Positions 48,143-60,899 are shown, numbered from the stretch's first letter. The stretch: DNA of 64,000 nt from Engraulis encrasicolus (GCF_034702125.1 NC_085860.1:21742484-21806483), one strand, 5' to 3'. Translations and numbers: made by a program. The notes: generated by a model not told the origin, from the sequence alone.

Positions 48143-48333
48143 GAACTGTGACCCTTTCACTGATGCCCAATATGAATCAGGTGTCTGGTTTGCAGTCGGA
48201 CGGTGTTATGGAGCAAGAGTCGATAAAAGCAGCAGTCCAGGCGTGTATTGAAGGTTGCTTCATACTATACCCTGCGATTCAGCACACCCTTCTGAAGACG
48301 ATTCGAAAAAAGCCACCTCCATCCGAGAACTGA
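48143..48333 (+). pseudogene. exosc6: EXOSC6 (MTR3)-like fragment, right
   Basis: Encodes only the C-terminal end of the MTR3-like sequence (MNQVSGLQSD, CIEGCFILYPAIQ, LLKTIRK) and stops at TGA. Everything upstream was cut off by the duplication edge, so this copy cannot encode an exosome subunit. Its polyadenylation signal (48,405) survives. Confidence 0.85.
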
Positions 48334-48722
48334 ATGTAATGGCATTTGTTTTTTGTATTCTTTTTTTTGAACTTCTATACAAACATGTGCTTTCATGTAG
48401 GCCTAATAAAGCATCACGTCAACATAATATACATGATAAATATCTCTTTATTACCAAACATGTAAGCATAACAGATTTCAAGAAGGCATTGATGATGACT
48501 CCAGAGTACACAATTGCAGTGCAAATATCACAATATTTCTTGTCTTAGTTAAAAACAATCACGTCATTCAATAATGCTGGCACACAGATTCAATGGAAAC
48601 TTCAGTGTCACTGTCACACCCATGGATATTGTATTTATTTATTTTCAGTGTAAAAGCATACATTTTTCAGAGAAAAAAAAAAAGATTCATCTGACATCTC
48701 AACACTGGTTTTTTGTGAATTA

Positions 48723-51700
48723 TTATGGCCAGTTGTATCTCTTCCGACGGACCATCAAAATGGTCTCCCCCTTCACATCCATCAACTTGTCCGAGTCGAA
48801 GTCCACAAGCAGTTTCCTCATGCCGTAGCGCATGGGCTTGAAGGAGTGCTTGACCGTCACCTCCTCCCCTGGCTGGATGGCATTGCTGTGGGAGAGAAGC
48901 GAAATCGCAAGGCTGTTAGAGCATGGCCGAATTATCCATAAGGGCCAGCGGCACAAGTGCCCAGGGACACCAACCAGTTTAGGGGCACGATATGACACAG
49001 GTTCTACCCTTATTTATTGTGTATGTGGCATCTGAGCGGTATAGTGCCCATTGGCTTAAAAAGGTCCTGGACAGCAGGCAGACAGTAACACCTCTAATTT
49101 TTGTAACATTTCTCATTTATAATCTCCCTTACGTACCTTTTAACTCTCTCCTATCGCCAGGTTCAAAAACAAAGTGCTACATCCTGTGAAAAAACTGCCC
49201 TAAATAATATGAGCTGCCCTGCCTTCACATTTGGAATACAGTGTTAAATACATGTATAATGATAATTATATGCAACTATATACATGTACATTCCTATGGG
49301 CCTCCACAGGCCTTGTACTTAAGGCACAGGAATCTCCGTGGCGGTGGTCAGTCCGGCCCCCTCCACCGTGAAGACGCCGTTTTTCAGGGTGACAGGAAGT
49401 GGATTTTTTAAGGTGATGTAAGCCGTCACCTTCTGGCCCACCGCTGCTTCCCCTGTCACCTGAGAGACGACAACAGAATTATAACCAAAACAGATACAAT
49501 GAAAACACTTCCCGGTATGTGGGTGGAAAGATAATAGAAAGAGTGGAAGGAAGCACACTGAAGCTCTGTTTATGAGGTTTACTCAAGACATATAGTACAG
49601 GCCTGCTGAGGACCCTGCTGGGTTGAAACATTGTCTTGAATAAACCTTAAAAGGGGAGCTGCATTGTAGCCTGGCAAGCCAGCCTAAATGTGAGGTTAAA
49701 TGTGATTACGTATTTAGTCTGGCCCTGATCAATCAGACATCGGAAGATTGCTGATGGGAACAACCTGTTGTTTTTGTGTCTGTGCCTTTTGGCCAATGCT
49801 TTGTCGTCACTCCCATCATTAAGGCTAGCAACATGAATTCATTAAGGCTATTTCTGAATACTCCTGTTCACTATAGTACTTTGTACTGTCACAACAAAGA
49901 CTTCCACTGCAACATCTTCTACTACTTTCATTTTCCTTTTTGTACATTTAGAAATCCATCTGACAGAGCACAGCTGAGGCCTAAACTACAAAGCTGGTTC
50001 AGGAGTAAACCAGGTTAAGTTAAGAGGTAAATCATCTAATAGAAGAGCCTGATCTTGCACCTACATACTGTGTATACGGAGTGTCCATGAGTCATCATTG
50101 TCCACTTAAAGTTAAATCTTTTATTTCTCTTGTCCTCACAACTCTGTGGCACTTTGGAGCATTACTATGGTGCCCCAAAGACATTTGGCTCCCTAGGCAA
50201 CCGCCTTGTCTGCCTATGTCTTGCGCCACCCTGACATGTGTCATCCTGGTTTGTTATTACCTTGATATTCAGCTTCGGCATTTTCAGTTGGATGTTGGCC
50301 ATCGTTTGGATGACATCACTCTGGTCGTTCATCTTGAGGGAGGCAGTCACTCGGATCATGTGGTGCTCGGACACGCAAGCCCCGTAGTGGTCGTAGCGCA
50401 GCCTCAGGACCTCTTTGTGAACTGAAACACCCAGATGAAAATAAAGTTGAAGAATGATCAATTTATTATATTTAATATTTGTTTAATGTTTGTAATGTTT
50501 TGGCATTTATGCCTTCATTTAGGACAGAATGAGAGATGGGGACGTGGGATTGAGATATGACCTGAAGCGGGTCCCCAGTGTAATGGTATGATACCCTAGC
50601 CTACTGTGTCCCTTTTTTGTCTCATGTGCCCTGTACATGTAAGCATTTTTGTCATGCCCTGAGCACCCCCTCTATATCTTTTCCTCTATCCCAATATCCT
50701 CCATATATTTGTCGTTATTTTTTTCTCGTACCCCAGGATGCTCACATTACCCTAGTAGTGGTATGCGTACCCCTGGTTGGGAAGCACTACCCTAGTCCAC
50801 TGAGTGTCCCCCCCCCACCGGCATCTCACCCTTCTGTGCGGGAACGGTGAGGCGGGCAGTCTTGCTCTGGCAGACTCCGCGGTGCAGGCTGTTGTAGGTG
50901 ATGGCGACGGACTTGATGGTGAGGTCGGCGCCCGCCTCCTTGTTGCCCACATTCTGCACCTCTACGATGATGTCGAAGTCGGTGCCGTGAACGGCCTCCT
51001 CGTTCTTGATGGAGAGTTTCAGCTGAGGGCGCTGTGTCTCGTTGTCGTCCGGCTGGTGGGAGACTCGTCGGCCGGCCTTCTCGAAAACCTCACGCTCCTT
51101 CGCTGAGCCTGAAAACAACAGCAGCAAAAGGAGGAAGAGGAGCACAGCACAGTGAGTTCTCTGTGGTCACTGTGAGATAAGAGAAGAGCACGGTGAGTTC
51201 TGTGGGTTCACTGTCAGGGCCGGATAAAGATGGCCTGGGGCCCCAAGGCTACAAGTTGCAGTGCAGCCCCCCCCGGGAGGCAAATTTCGTGACAAATTTA
51301 CTTACTGTCATAACTCAGGGATTCTTGAGAGATGGGACAAAACATGTCCGGGAGATAAAACTCATGTTTGTACCAGGGTTCACGTTAGCCGGCTGTGGCC
51401 GGACATTGGCCGTTTTGCATCATGAATGACCGGCAAAATAAAATGTGACCGGCCAAAATGTCCGAAAAAAAATTACTAAAATTAATCAGTAAATAATATT
51501 AGCTCATTTTAAATACTGAATGTTACACAGAACACCAGTGATATGAAACTGAACAAAGTCGAAAATAGTTATGAATAGCCTATGTAAATGACCGTGTCAG
51601 CACGCAATAGTGTTGCTTGCGCTCTCGTCCCCCACGGCGTTCTCCCCAATCAATTTGCTTCTCTATCACTTGACTCACGCTGGCTGATGTTGAGGAACAA

Positions 51701-54700
51701 TATAGGTTTTTTTTTGTATTTTATCAGTAAACACAAAGGGCATTGCGCTAGCAAAACCGTTTCATGCCCAGATGCGAAGTCAAGCCTGGGACCCAATGCG
51801 ATGGCATGCTCAGCATCGCAGCATCGAATCACTTTCACTTTTACCTCTGCTGAAAAGTGGTGGTGGATCTCCAAGTAGGCTAGGCTACAGTCGAGGGTCA
51901 AATTAAACATTTTCAGAGAACGATATGCTCATGAGAAGTCCCAGTAAAAGTGCATGCAGGGCTTTATCACTTTTTTCATCACCGGCCAAAATGGCTAGTG
52001 GATGTATCTCACACGCCCACATAGCCTATATAGAGTGCGTCGTACGGAACGTGTCAATTCCCTTGAGGGCGCAGGAACACAACGCAATACAGTTCAAATT
52101 TCAGTAGCGTTGTTACCGTTACTGCACAACCATTACAGTCATCACATCGTAACCCAATTTGAGTAGGGAAATCCTCTTCTGGTTTGCTGATAAAACACAA
52201 TGTTTTCAGTCGATAACTTGGTCAGATATGCCTATGCGCGCAGCACGTTGGCTGGCTGCTTTTTGTTCTTTCAGTTCGTTCGAGCTCTCGGGTATGTGAA
52301 AGAGAGCGCGCGTTTGCTCCAGGTGCATACAAGCAGCTGGCTCTTTAACACCATCCAACTGGCCCAATGCTAGTGTAATTTAAGTTTTCCTGGTAGAAAA
52401 TACCAATTTACTAGCCACTTTGACCCATTAGGGAGTGTGTGTTTGGCTATATGAGGGAAGGTCCGTTAGATATTCTAAAATGTCCGGTATTCTGCAATGC
52501 AGCCGGACACTTGTCCGGCCAGTAAGAATTCTAGCGTGAACACTGGTTTGTACTTAAAATGTAATTCAAATTTGCAACAAAATTAGCTGGAATGATAGAA
52601 GAAGTTGTTTTGTACAATAAAATATGATTTCATATTTATATAGTTTTATTTTTTTTTATTTTACACATTGCAGTGTGTCATCAGTAACTTCAAAACCCCA
52701 TGTCCGAAAGCAGGATTTAGAATTTGACAATACCATAATAATTTGTTAAAATGAAATATAACAAACATCATAGCTACTGTCATCAAGTATTTTTGATACT
52801 TAATCAAACTACATGTATGTACAATGTTTCATAAACCTTTTTATATACTTTTAAAACTATTGAACATGTTTCCGGACTTCTAGTCAACACTGTAAGACTT
52901 TTTTTAAATACAAAAAAAATCTACCATTATTGTGGTCAACTCACACTCTAAGCAGCCTGGTACTACTTCCTGTTTGGTATACATGCCATGGATACACTGT
53001 TCTGTTAAGGTCACATTTAATATTTGATGTTATCAATGCATCTTTATTCTTCTTCCACAGTCAGTATTGGAAGCATCAGGGAAGCATGCAATGACACTTC
53101 CGCGAGGGTCGGAGTGTGGAACAGGTCATAGGACAGCGTGAATGTTTGTCAGCTGTCCTTAATTACCCCCAGCAATTACTGCTGACCAACAGCTGCCGTT
53201 TATTTGGCCACAAATGATCCATCATGGTGTCGCCCCCACTGACCATGCGCAAGGGAGTACGGGAATTGTATCCATCGCACCCACTGACCAATGACCATGC
53301 GCAAGGGAGTTAATTTTCCATCCACTCGTGTCCTCAGGCAACGCCCCTGTACTACACCGTGGCCAATGCATTTCCCCCCGAGAGATTGTTCTTCTGTTGA
53401 GTTTCTTTGGTCACAACTATAATGTGTCAACACCATAATGAATAAAAATAAAGGTTATTTCAGTATTTTTATAATAAAAGCTTAGAATAACTTAATTGGC
53501 AAGTCCTTAAGCAACTGCTGATGTACCAGATGATTTCTGTTAGAAAATCACGTGTTATTATGAAAAGTAGGTTGATTTGTCAACTCCGTAAGAGTCAACT
53601 CCATAAGATTTTCTTATGGAGTTGACATGCAAAGTCTTATGGAGTTGACAAATTCACCAATAACTGCTCAATATGCTAATATGATATTCTTTTCAAACGT
53701 ATAAACAAGAGGAAAAGTTATTTTAGGATATTATATGTATATTAATGTGCATATAACGCATATAGCTACATAATTTTTCGATATATGGACAAAAAAGTTA
53801 AAACTAAAGTTTAATTCAAAACAAATAAACTTTTTAAAAGAGAGAAGCTTAAGAATGTAACAAAACTAAAAAAAAAACTGTGAAAAAACATTTTGCACTA
53901 AATAGGCTCCAAAAATTAAACCAGTCTGTCAACTCCGTCAGTTTTTTTTGTCAACTCTGTAAGATTATTCTCACCACTTTCAGGTGATTTTGTAATATTT
54001 TTGGGAAAAGGCTAATTCTTAAATCATTTTTTCTGTTTAGGCAGTAAAGGGTCATTATTTTTCGAACTCTGTGTGTTAATAACAGTCTTAAATTAAAATT
54101 GAAATATATATATTACATATTATTGTAGATCAAAGTAACTAAGTATCATTACAATACAAATCAGAGCTAAAGATTCTTGTTGAACTGTAATAATATTTTA
54201 ATTATGTACTTTTCTTGTGTCTGACGGAGTTGACGAAAATCTAGGTGTGAAGGTAAACGTGTTAATTTGTTAAAAATGCCTTTTTACCTGGAGCCTGTAT
54301 TTTTACATGCCTGAAAACTACACATCTTTATCTACATGAATATATAACCATCAACAGCATATTCTGCATTTTCGAAATCAGGTTTTTAAAACGCGTTTTG
54401 TCCCATCTCTCAAGAATCCCTGAATTTATTGATTTTCGTCAACTAGAAATTGAGGATAACATGTCTACTAACCATACTCAACACGATAGATGATTTTCAA
54501 TATTGCATCTCGTCACAATTCTGCAGTTTTTCACTTTTGGCCAATCAGGGCCCCCCCATTTCTAGCCTGTGCGTTAATCCGGCGTGGCCCTGGTCGCTGT
54601 AAAAGGCCCAGTAGATTTATTCGCCCGATGGTGCTGTATGAGTATGAGCCTGGAGATGTTTCTGGTCTTAATCTGGAGATGTTTCTGGTCTTAATCTGTC

Positions 54701-57700
54701 CGCACAAGGCTAGCAGTTACATAGAGCATGGTGATATTAGCATCATTACAAGAAGTTGGTCCATTGCTCGTGGAGATATAAATGGAAACACTACACTTTT
54801 AAGGTTAACCACAGTTATGTCAGTTATGATTATGAAGATGTGTTTTCACTTAAGTCCAAGCAGTATATTATTATGGTTTAATTACAGCCTAATGCAGGTT
54901 TTTATTTAGGTTGTGAATTCCTCTCACGCCTGTGTGATTTCGTACACGAGGCGGTTTCCCACTCAGTTGCGTCACAAGCAACACTGTAGGTCTAATGCTG
55001 GCATGCAATTGCATTTCAATGCTCAAATTAGCCTCATAAACCCATCTCCACATGTATTGGATTAAAATCCCAGCACACGAAGCAGTGTATAAAACTGTGT
55101 GATGGGTGATGAGCTCTCAAGTCAACATGAAATCAGCAGCTGTCTTGCCTGGTTAACACCAGACGATCTCACAAGTCAGATAGTCTGGAGACTAGACTAC
55201 CTATGCAATTTCTCAGGTGTGGCCATTTCTCAGGCAGGGGATGTTTTAATTGTTATTTTTATGTTTGCTTGAGAAGGAGATGTCAGATTTTAAAAAGTCA
55301 CGATGAATATTTATCTGTTGAGCTACCGATTGGAACTGTGATCTGTGGTGCAAGGAGTGCACATGAGAGAGAAAACTCTTCTGACTATTTTAAGTCACTC
55401 AATGGCCTAGCCCTAAATAAATATATTGCACATATGTAGTAATACCATCCAATTAGGAGTCTTAGTTCTTCATCTTCAGTGTCTTCTCTACTTGTTGCAT
55501 TTAGCCATCATGCTGCCAAATGATGGAACAAGCTTCCTGTTCAAATTACTGTACCTGTAGAGCTGCCCTAACAATAGGCTATCAAGTTTTGACAAAAAAG
55601 CTTGATTTTCATCTGGCTTTGTATGTACTCTGTATAATACTTCCTATAGGCCTACTTTATTATAATATTTCCCTCTCTCTTTTTCTTTCCTCTCAATCAC
55701 ATAAGAACTATGACAACCATTAGGGTGCATATACCCTGTATGACACATAGTTGGCTACCAATCACAAGGATTACCTATGTAGGTAATGTAAGTTAGATTT
55801 CGTGGGGAAAATGTAATGTCATGACTTGTGGGTAGTCCTTCATTGAGTGAACTGTTATTTAAAATTGAAAGCCTTTTGAAAACAAAATCTCAAATCTGAA
55901 ATAGAAATGGAACACTTGCCCTGTCAGGTACCTCTGTCAGGTACCACTGTCAGCACCAGGGGCCAGGCCCCCCTAAAGATCAAAAGCTAAAACTGCCCCT
56001 GACCACAGTTATGTCAGTTATGATTATGAAGATGTGTTTTCACTTAAGTCCAAGCAATATATTATTACGGCTTAATTACAGCCTCGTGCAGGTTTTTATT
56101 TAGGTTGTGAATTCCTCTCACGCCTGTGTGATCTTGTACACGAGACGGTTTCCCACTCAGTTGCGTCACAAGCATTTGTATCAGCACTGTAGGTCTAATG
56201 CTGGCATGCAATTGCATTTCAATGCTCAAATTAGCCTCACAAACCCATCTCCACATGTATTGAATTAAAATCCCAGCACACGAAACAGTGTATAAAACTG
56301 TGTGATGGGTGATGAGCTCTCAAGTCAACATGAAATCAGCAGCTGTCTTGCCTGGTTAACACCAGACGATCTCACAAGTCAGATAGTCTGGAGACTAGAC
56401 TACCTATGCAATTTCTCAAGTGTGGCCATTTCTCAGGCCCATGGCCGTTTATTGGTGTCTTTTGGTATGAATGTAGCCCATCGCCAATCGTGTCAGTTGT
56501 ATCTATTCAAACAAATTGCAGTCGTCGCCTTTCCACCCCTCTCCGGTCTCTGATTGGAGCCCAAGATCTGGAAACCCTCGTTGAGGGATAGAATTCATGC
56601 TGTCTTTCAAATCGGAGTAATTGTGCAAAACAGCATGGGATTTCCCAGGCTAGCAGCTTTCCGCAACAAGTCAACAATGGGTTTTTTGTCACAATCTAGT
56701 ACCTTCTGGGTATTTGTAGAGTGCAGTGACATCCTCCCGTTTATCTCCATAGACGCTCTTGGTGCTGATGTTGCGGCCCACTGACCAATTGTCAACGTAG
56801 ATCTTGGTGCGCGTCTTGTCTTTGTGTACCATCCATTTGGTAATGTCAGCGTTGACCTCGGCAAAGATGAACGGGGCGTCATACTTCATCCCCACCTCAC
56901 CCTCTCGTATGGCCCGCACGGGACAGGGGCCGCAGCAGAACACACCTGAGCACAAGGGACACAGTTGAAACATCACAAGGGGGACACACAGTTGAAACAC
57001 CACAAGGGGGACACACAGTTGAAACATCACAGGTGATACGTACGGTACACCACAGGTGAAACACCACAGGGGAGACAGGAGAAACACCACAGGGGACACA
57101 AGCAAAATATCAGAATTATTTTGTGTGCATTTTGTGGAGCAAGCAGAGCAAGGGGTTACAGATGATTTGCCCCAGGCCAGAGGCCGCAGAGGTGGCCAAT
57201 TTAGCTAAATCTACCCTGCTCAATTACTATTACCTCCGGCAAGGAGGTAATGTTTTCGGTCGCGTTGGTTTGTCTGTTTGTTTGTTTGTTTGTTTGTCAG
57301 CAGCATAACTCAAAAACTAAACTAAACGGAATTTGACGAAATTTTCTGAAGTTGTTGCTAATGACCGAAGGAACAAGTGATTCAATTCTGGTGGTGATCC
57401 GGTTTACAGACCGGAACCAGGACTTTTGGAAAGATTCTGTAAGCAGGATAACTCAAAAACTGATCAATGGAATTTGACGAAACTTTGTGGAGTTGTTGCT
57501 AATGACCCAAGGAACAGGTGAATAAATTCTGGTGGTGATCCGGATCACGGACTGGAACCAGGGCTTTTTAAATGATTTTTCCACATTGCTGGCCTATATA
57601 TCTAGATGCCCCTAGTGACCAGAAATTGAATTGCGGGGACTCAACAAAAAGAAGGCAGAAAGACTTAGGGTGTAACATAGTCAAATGTTCTATCAAGCAG

Positions 57701-60036
57701 CTTCCTTGGCAGAGGTCTGCGCTCTCCGAGTGCTTCTAGTTTAAACACATGCGTTTGGGAATGTGATAAACACTATATAGTGAATGATATACCTATTTGT
57801 TATAGGGGCCCACTACGGGTCATCGTCCCCTGTGCTACAGTGAAACCTTAGCTGTCTTCCCGGCCCGCCTTGGAGGTAGGAATGTTATGTGAGCTTATGT
57901 GAACATATTCCCTTGATGTAGGCCTATATAAAATATCCATTATTCAATATGTATTGTCAACAGTTGTTATCAGTCCAAACAGGAACAAGGCAAAGAATGT
58001 GAAGTTATTGTACCGTCACTCATCTCCTGGGGAGTGGAATCAAGGACTTGCCACCCATCATAACCGTCTGGAAGGTCTTTCCGAGCCATCCAAGACTCCA
58101 CCCAGCAATGGTAATTCCTGTTCATTCAGGAAGTGAGGGAGATAAGCTTTTTTTTCAAAATAAAAGTATACAAAAAAACACATCTTCAAGCAAACATTTT
58201 CAATCCAGAATCCAGAGGCCATCAAGCCCATTCAGGCCCATTCGCCTGAGGCACAGAGGCAAGACAGGTCAGACATGAAGTGTGTGCGTGTGTTAGTCAA
58301 AGGTCATAAGTTACAACCCCTATGGAGCTCACCAGATATCTGCTCTGGAGATTTCCTCATCGTTCTCGTCCACCTCGGTTTCTATTATCAGATCGCCATT
58401 ATTGTCATGGGCAGATGAGAAGTTGGTGATGCAACGAGTAGGGATACCCAGGCACCGCAAAACTGTGAAGAGGAGAACACATTACATTATACAGTACTTA
58501 GCTAAGGCTTTTGTCCAAAGCGACTTACAGTTATTTTAAGTAATTAAAAAACATTGGTGACAGTCCCTGAAGCAATGTGGGGTTAGGTGTTTTGCTCAAA
58601 GGCACTTCAGCCATGGAGTGAGATCAGGAGTGGAAGGGTAGGATTTGAACACAGAAAATCTCCCTTGAGTATACACCTGCACAGAGCTTAAAGGCACACT
58701 AGGCAGTTCTCAAGATGCCTCTCGAGATCTCTGCCCTGAAAATGGACCACAGAAGTGGTCGAGAGAGAATCATTGCTTACCTGTTAATGACTGATTTAAT
58801 CACTGGCTGACTTGTGAGGGTGATTAATTAACTTGAAAATGTGGCCTAGTCTCCCTGTACATTGAATATGATGTGTAAACATCATTGCATCAGGCCAGTA
58901 GCATGCTAACCTTTATGCTAACCCTAAACCACAGGTGTCAAACTCAACTCAATTTTGTGTGGCCCACGAGATAATTTCAAGTGTGTTGGCCCACACACAT
59001 CTACAGAATATAGAAAATATGAGGTCCCACATCACTAAGACGTTTAACATAAATGTTTAGGCCCATTGGTCCCACAGCCTACTGGTCCCACAGCATATTC
59101 CTGTTGCTCCATGTTCCCAATTTCTAAGTATTTATTCAAATGTAGGCCCTATTTTCCAAAGGCACGTTCTCTACTCGGAACTGTGGGAACATGGAGTTGC
59201 AGAACATAGGGCCTATATTTGAATAATTTCTTTAAAATGTGGGAACATAAAGCAGCAAGAATAAGCTGTAGGACCAATGGGCCGTGGGACCAAAGGACTG
59301 TGGGAACATAGGGATGACCCCAAATATGACCTGAAGGCAAACTTCTGTGCATCAGAAGAATAATGACTGGTCTCAGACTAGTGAAACAGCACATGTTATA
59401 CATAGGCCTACATGTACAGTATATGATGGGAATGGGTAGGCCTATTTGTATTATTTGCCTAGCTTGGAGTAGGCCTATTTACTGTGTGTATGCACAATTT
59501 CAGTGCATTTGGGAATAAATATGGAATTCAGCCCCCAACTTCCAAGATTTTGATTTTGGCCCACTGTAAGTGTTGACACCCCTGCCAAAGACCAATACCA
59601 CACTAACCATGTCAATTACCACAATAATATTCATGTCAATTATCACTATAGTAATACCAAGACGATAGACATGACATTGCATTACATGCAATAAATACAA
59701 TTCCATTCCAACTTTACAGAGATATAGTCAGACTCTATCAATTCAATTCCAAATTCTATTACTCTCATTATTTTTTATTATTTTTATATGCTATTGTATT
59801 AGATTCTATTCTATTCTATTCTATTCTATTCTAGAACAAGACAGCTCACCTGTGCAGGCCACCGCTGCAAACACCCAGCACTGCCCATACCGGACAGGCC
59901 TTGTGCCACCCTCACTCCAGCGCTTGAGGATGGACACGCTTCCATTCCAGCGGGTAGGGAGCACACCATCTGAGTAGTCAGAGAGGTTCTTACTCCATTT
60001 CCCCAACAGCACTCCTCTGTCATCGTAAGCATTCAC
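48723..60036 (-). CDS. Transglutaminase gene, right copy, exons 6-13
   Basis: Exons on the - strand: 60,036-59,850; 58,462-58,333; 58,117-58,014; 56,945-56,703; 51,108-50,830; 50,421-50,261; 49,459-49,323; 48,885-48,723 (stop TAA). Exon lengths equal the left copy except exon 7 (130 versus 136). The catalytic triad is complete: Cys in [14 protein letters not shown] (codon 59,880-59,878), His in [10 protein letters not shown] (58,110-58,108), Asp in VLDSTPQE (58,041-58,039). The family's LDPTPQE is DSTPQE here. The donor after exon 12 is TT, not GT, which would end the protein after EIPVP unless another site is used. Exons 1-5 are not found in the 3.9 kb to the window end. It may be a truncated-product gene or an early pseudogene. 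Confidence 0.9.
49321..49322 (-). other. Mutated splice donor after exon 12 (GT to TT), right copy
   Basis: The left copy reads GTGCC|GTAAGTAC, the right GTGCC|TTAAGTAC. One base change removes the invariant G of the donor. The read-through codon after the final Pro is TAA in both copies. Confidence 0.85.
49560..49680 (+). repeat. Older repeat with hammerhead-like block, shared by both arms
   Basis: CTGAGGA, the hairpin CCCTGCTGGG, then GAAACATTG and GAATAAACC, then GGAGCTGCA. The inverse occurs at about 18,205-18,250 and 18,566-18,640, where it was split by the palindromic insertion. The core does not fit a hammerhead as well as the palindromic element's does. Confidence 0.55.
51374..52545. 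mobile_element. hAT-type element with CAGGGTTCACG ends
   Basis: Ends CAGGGTTCACGTTAG / CTAGCGTGAACACTG, subterminal CCGGCC and TGTCCGG words, and a perfect 8-bp duplication GTTTGTAC (51,366-51,373 and 52,546-52,553). It is 1,172 bp with no intact transposase. Confidence 0.9.
53575..54245. repeat. Cluster of GTCAACTCCGTAAGA motifs in both orientations
   Basis: GTCAACTCC(G/A)TAAGA or its inverse TCTTATGGAGTTGAC occurs at about 53,578, 53,596, 53,612, 53,633, 53,928, 53,950 and 54,222 in otherwise AT-rich DNA. No coding sequence is seen here or in the neighbouring 52,550-53,570, apart from a short repeated block (CTGACCATGCGCAAGGGAGT-type, 53,238 and 53,288). Confidence 0.7.
54809..56437. repeat. 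Direct repeat of ~430 bp separated by ~770 bp
   Basis: 54,809-55,236 and 56,004-56,437 are almost the same from CCACAGTTATGTCAGTTATG to GTGTGGCCATTTCTCAGG. A diverged piece (GCATTGAAATGCAATGG, near 15,420) is in left intron 9. The spacer has no supported gene. Confidence 0.8.
57233..57723. mobile_element. Repeat with ACCTCCGGCAAGGAGG head
   Basis: The head CCTCCGGCAAGGAGGTAATG is followed by a GTTT microsatellite, two direct copies of a block with AGTTGTTGCTAATGACC and GGTGGTGATCCGG, and an end TTGGCAGAGGTCTGCGCTC. It sits in right intron 8 only. Confidence 0.75.
58775..59460. other. Right-arm part of intron 6 without left counterpart
   Basis: Contains an inverted GGTCCCAC/GTGGGACC element (59,035-59,320) related to that at 9,140-9,790. 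No exon is seen. Confidence 0.65.
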
Positions 60037-60398
60037 CTGCACGGCGACAAAGAAAGGAAAGGATTGCAGTAACATGTCATGCAATATCAGTTATACATGG
60101 GTATTGATTGTTGTTTTAATTGTGGATTACTTTACAGATCTTTAATCTTTTTTATTCGTTAAAATATTGTAAAGAATCTTTCTTCCTGATTGTTGTTTTA
60201 ATCTGTTTGTTAAGCACTTAATGCTACATGTTATGTATATATTTTTGAACACATGTATCACACTATTATTTTACACTACTGATCTTTAGCCTTTCTAAAA
60301 AATAAATACTTTATGTTGAAATGACCTTGTACGGAGGCCCAGAGGTGACACGGAGGGATTTTTTTGGGGTGGGAAATGTGTGCACTGGAGACTAACAC

Positions 60399-60502
60399 CT
60401 TTGCGAGATAACGCAAATATTTTGCGAGATAACGCAAATCTTTTGCGAGATATCGCAAACCATTTGCGTGATAACGCAAATATTTTTGCGAGATAACGCA
60501 AA
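60399..60502. repeat. Minisatellite of palindromic 21-bp units
   Basis: About five units of TTTGCGAGATAACGCAAA plus 3-4 bases. Each unit is itself an inverted repeat (TTTGCG...CGCAAA). Confidence 0.85.
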
Positions 60503-60899
60503 TTAAAACTTATATCTGCGGGTTCACCACTTTGATTTGCAGTACACTTTTTGGTCACCGGGGGGCAGTCTGAACCAACACGTGTAAGGCTTTGAAACGC
60601 CACAGTTGTAGGGGTAGGCTATTCAATTCAACCACCACTGTTGTTGGACAACAGCAAGAGGGATGCTGACAGTCAAAAACATGAGACTACTACCGCTGGA
60701 AGGACGTGCAAGGATACCGTTATTATATCCATTGTTTTATGTTAAATAAACAACAGATTTTGAGAGACGCCGTAGCACCTTGCTTTGCGAACGGACAGAA
60801 GGGGAAATATAGGATTTGTTGGACGACACGTGTCTGCAATGCAGAAGCTCTGTGACAGACTTAAGGAAGGCAGACGGGACAACTGCTTAGGCTACTCTA

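Larger units (their letters stand above)
51217..54600. mobile_element. 3.4-kb inverted-repeat element in right intron 9
   Basis: CAGGGATTCTTGAGAGATGG with flanking sequence near 51,315-51,345 is repeated inverted near 54,392-54,425. Outer ends CAGGGCCGG (51,217) and CCGGCGTGGCCCTG (about 54,580-54,593) are also inverted. It is absent from left intron 9. There is a nested hAT at 51,374-52,545. No transposase frame is visible. Confidence 0.6.
48143..60036. repeat. Right arm of the inverted duplication
   Basis: Inverted copy of the left arm. The inner boundary is at AGGAACTGTGACCC (48,142-48,155), matching the reverse complement of the left arm at 20,027. Homology reaches 59,734, where the left copy leaves the window, and must include exon 6 to 60,036 if the left gene is complete. 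Confidence 0.9.
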
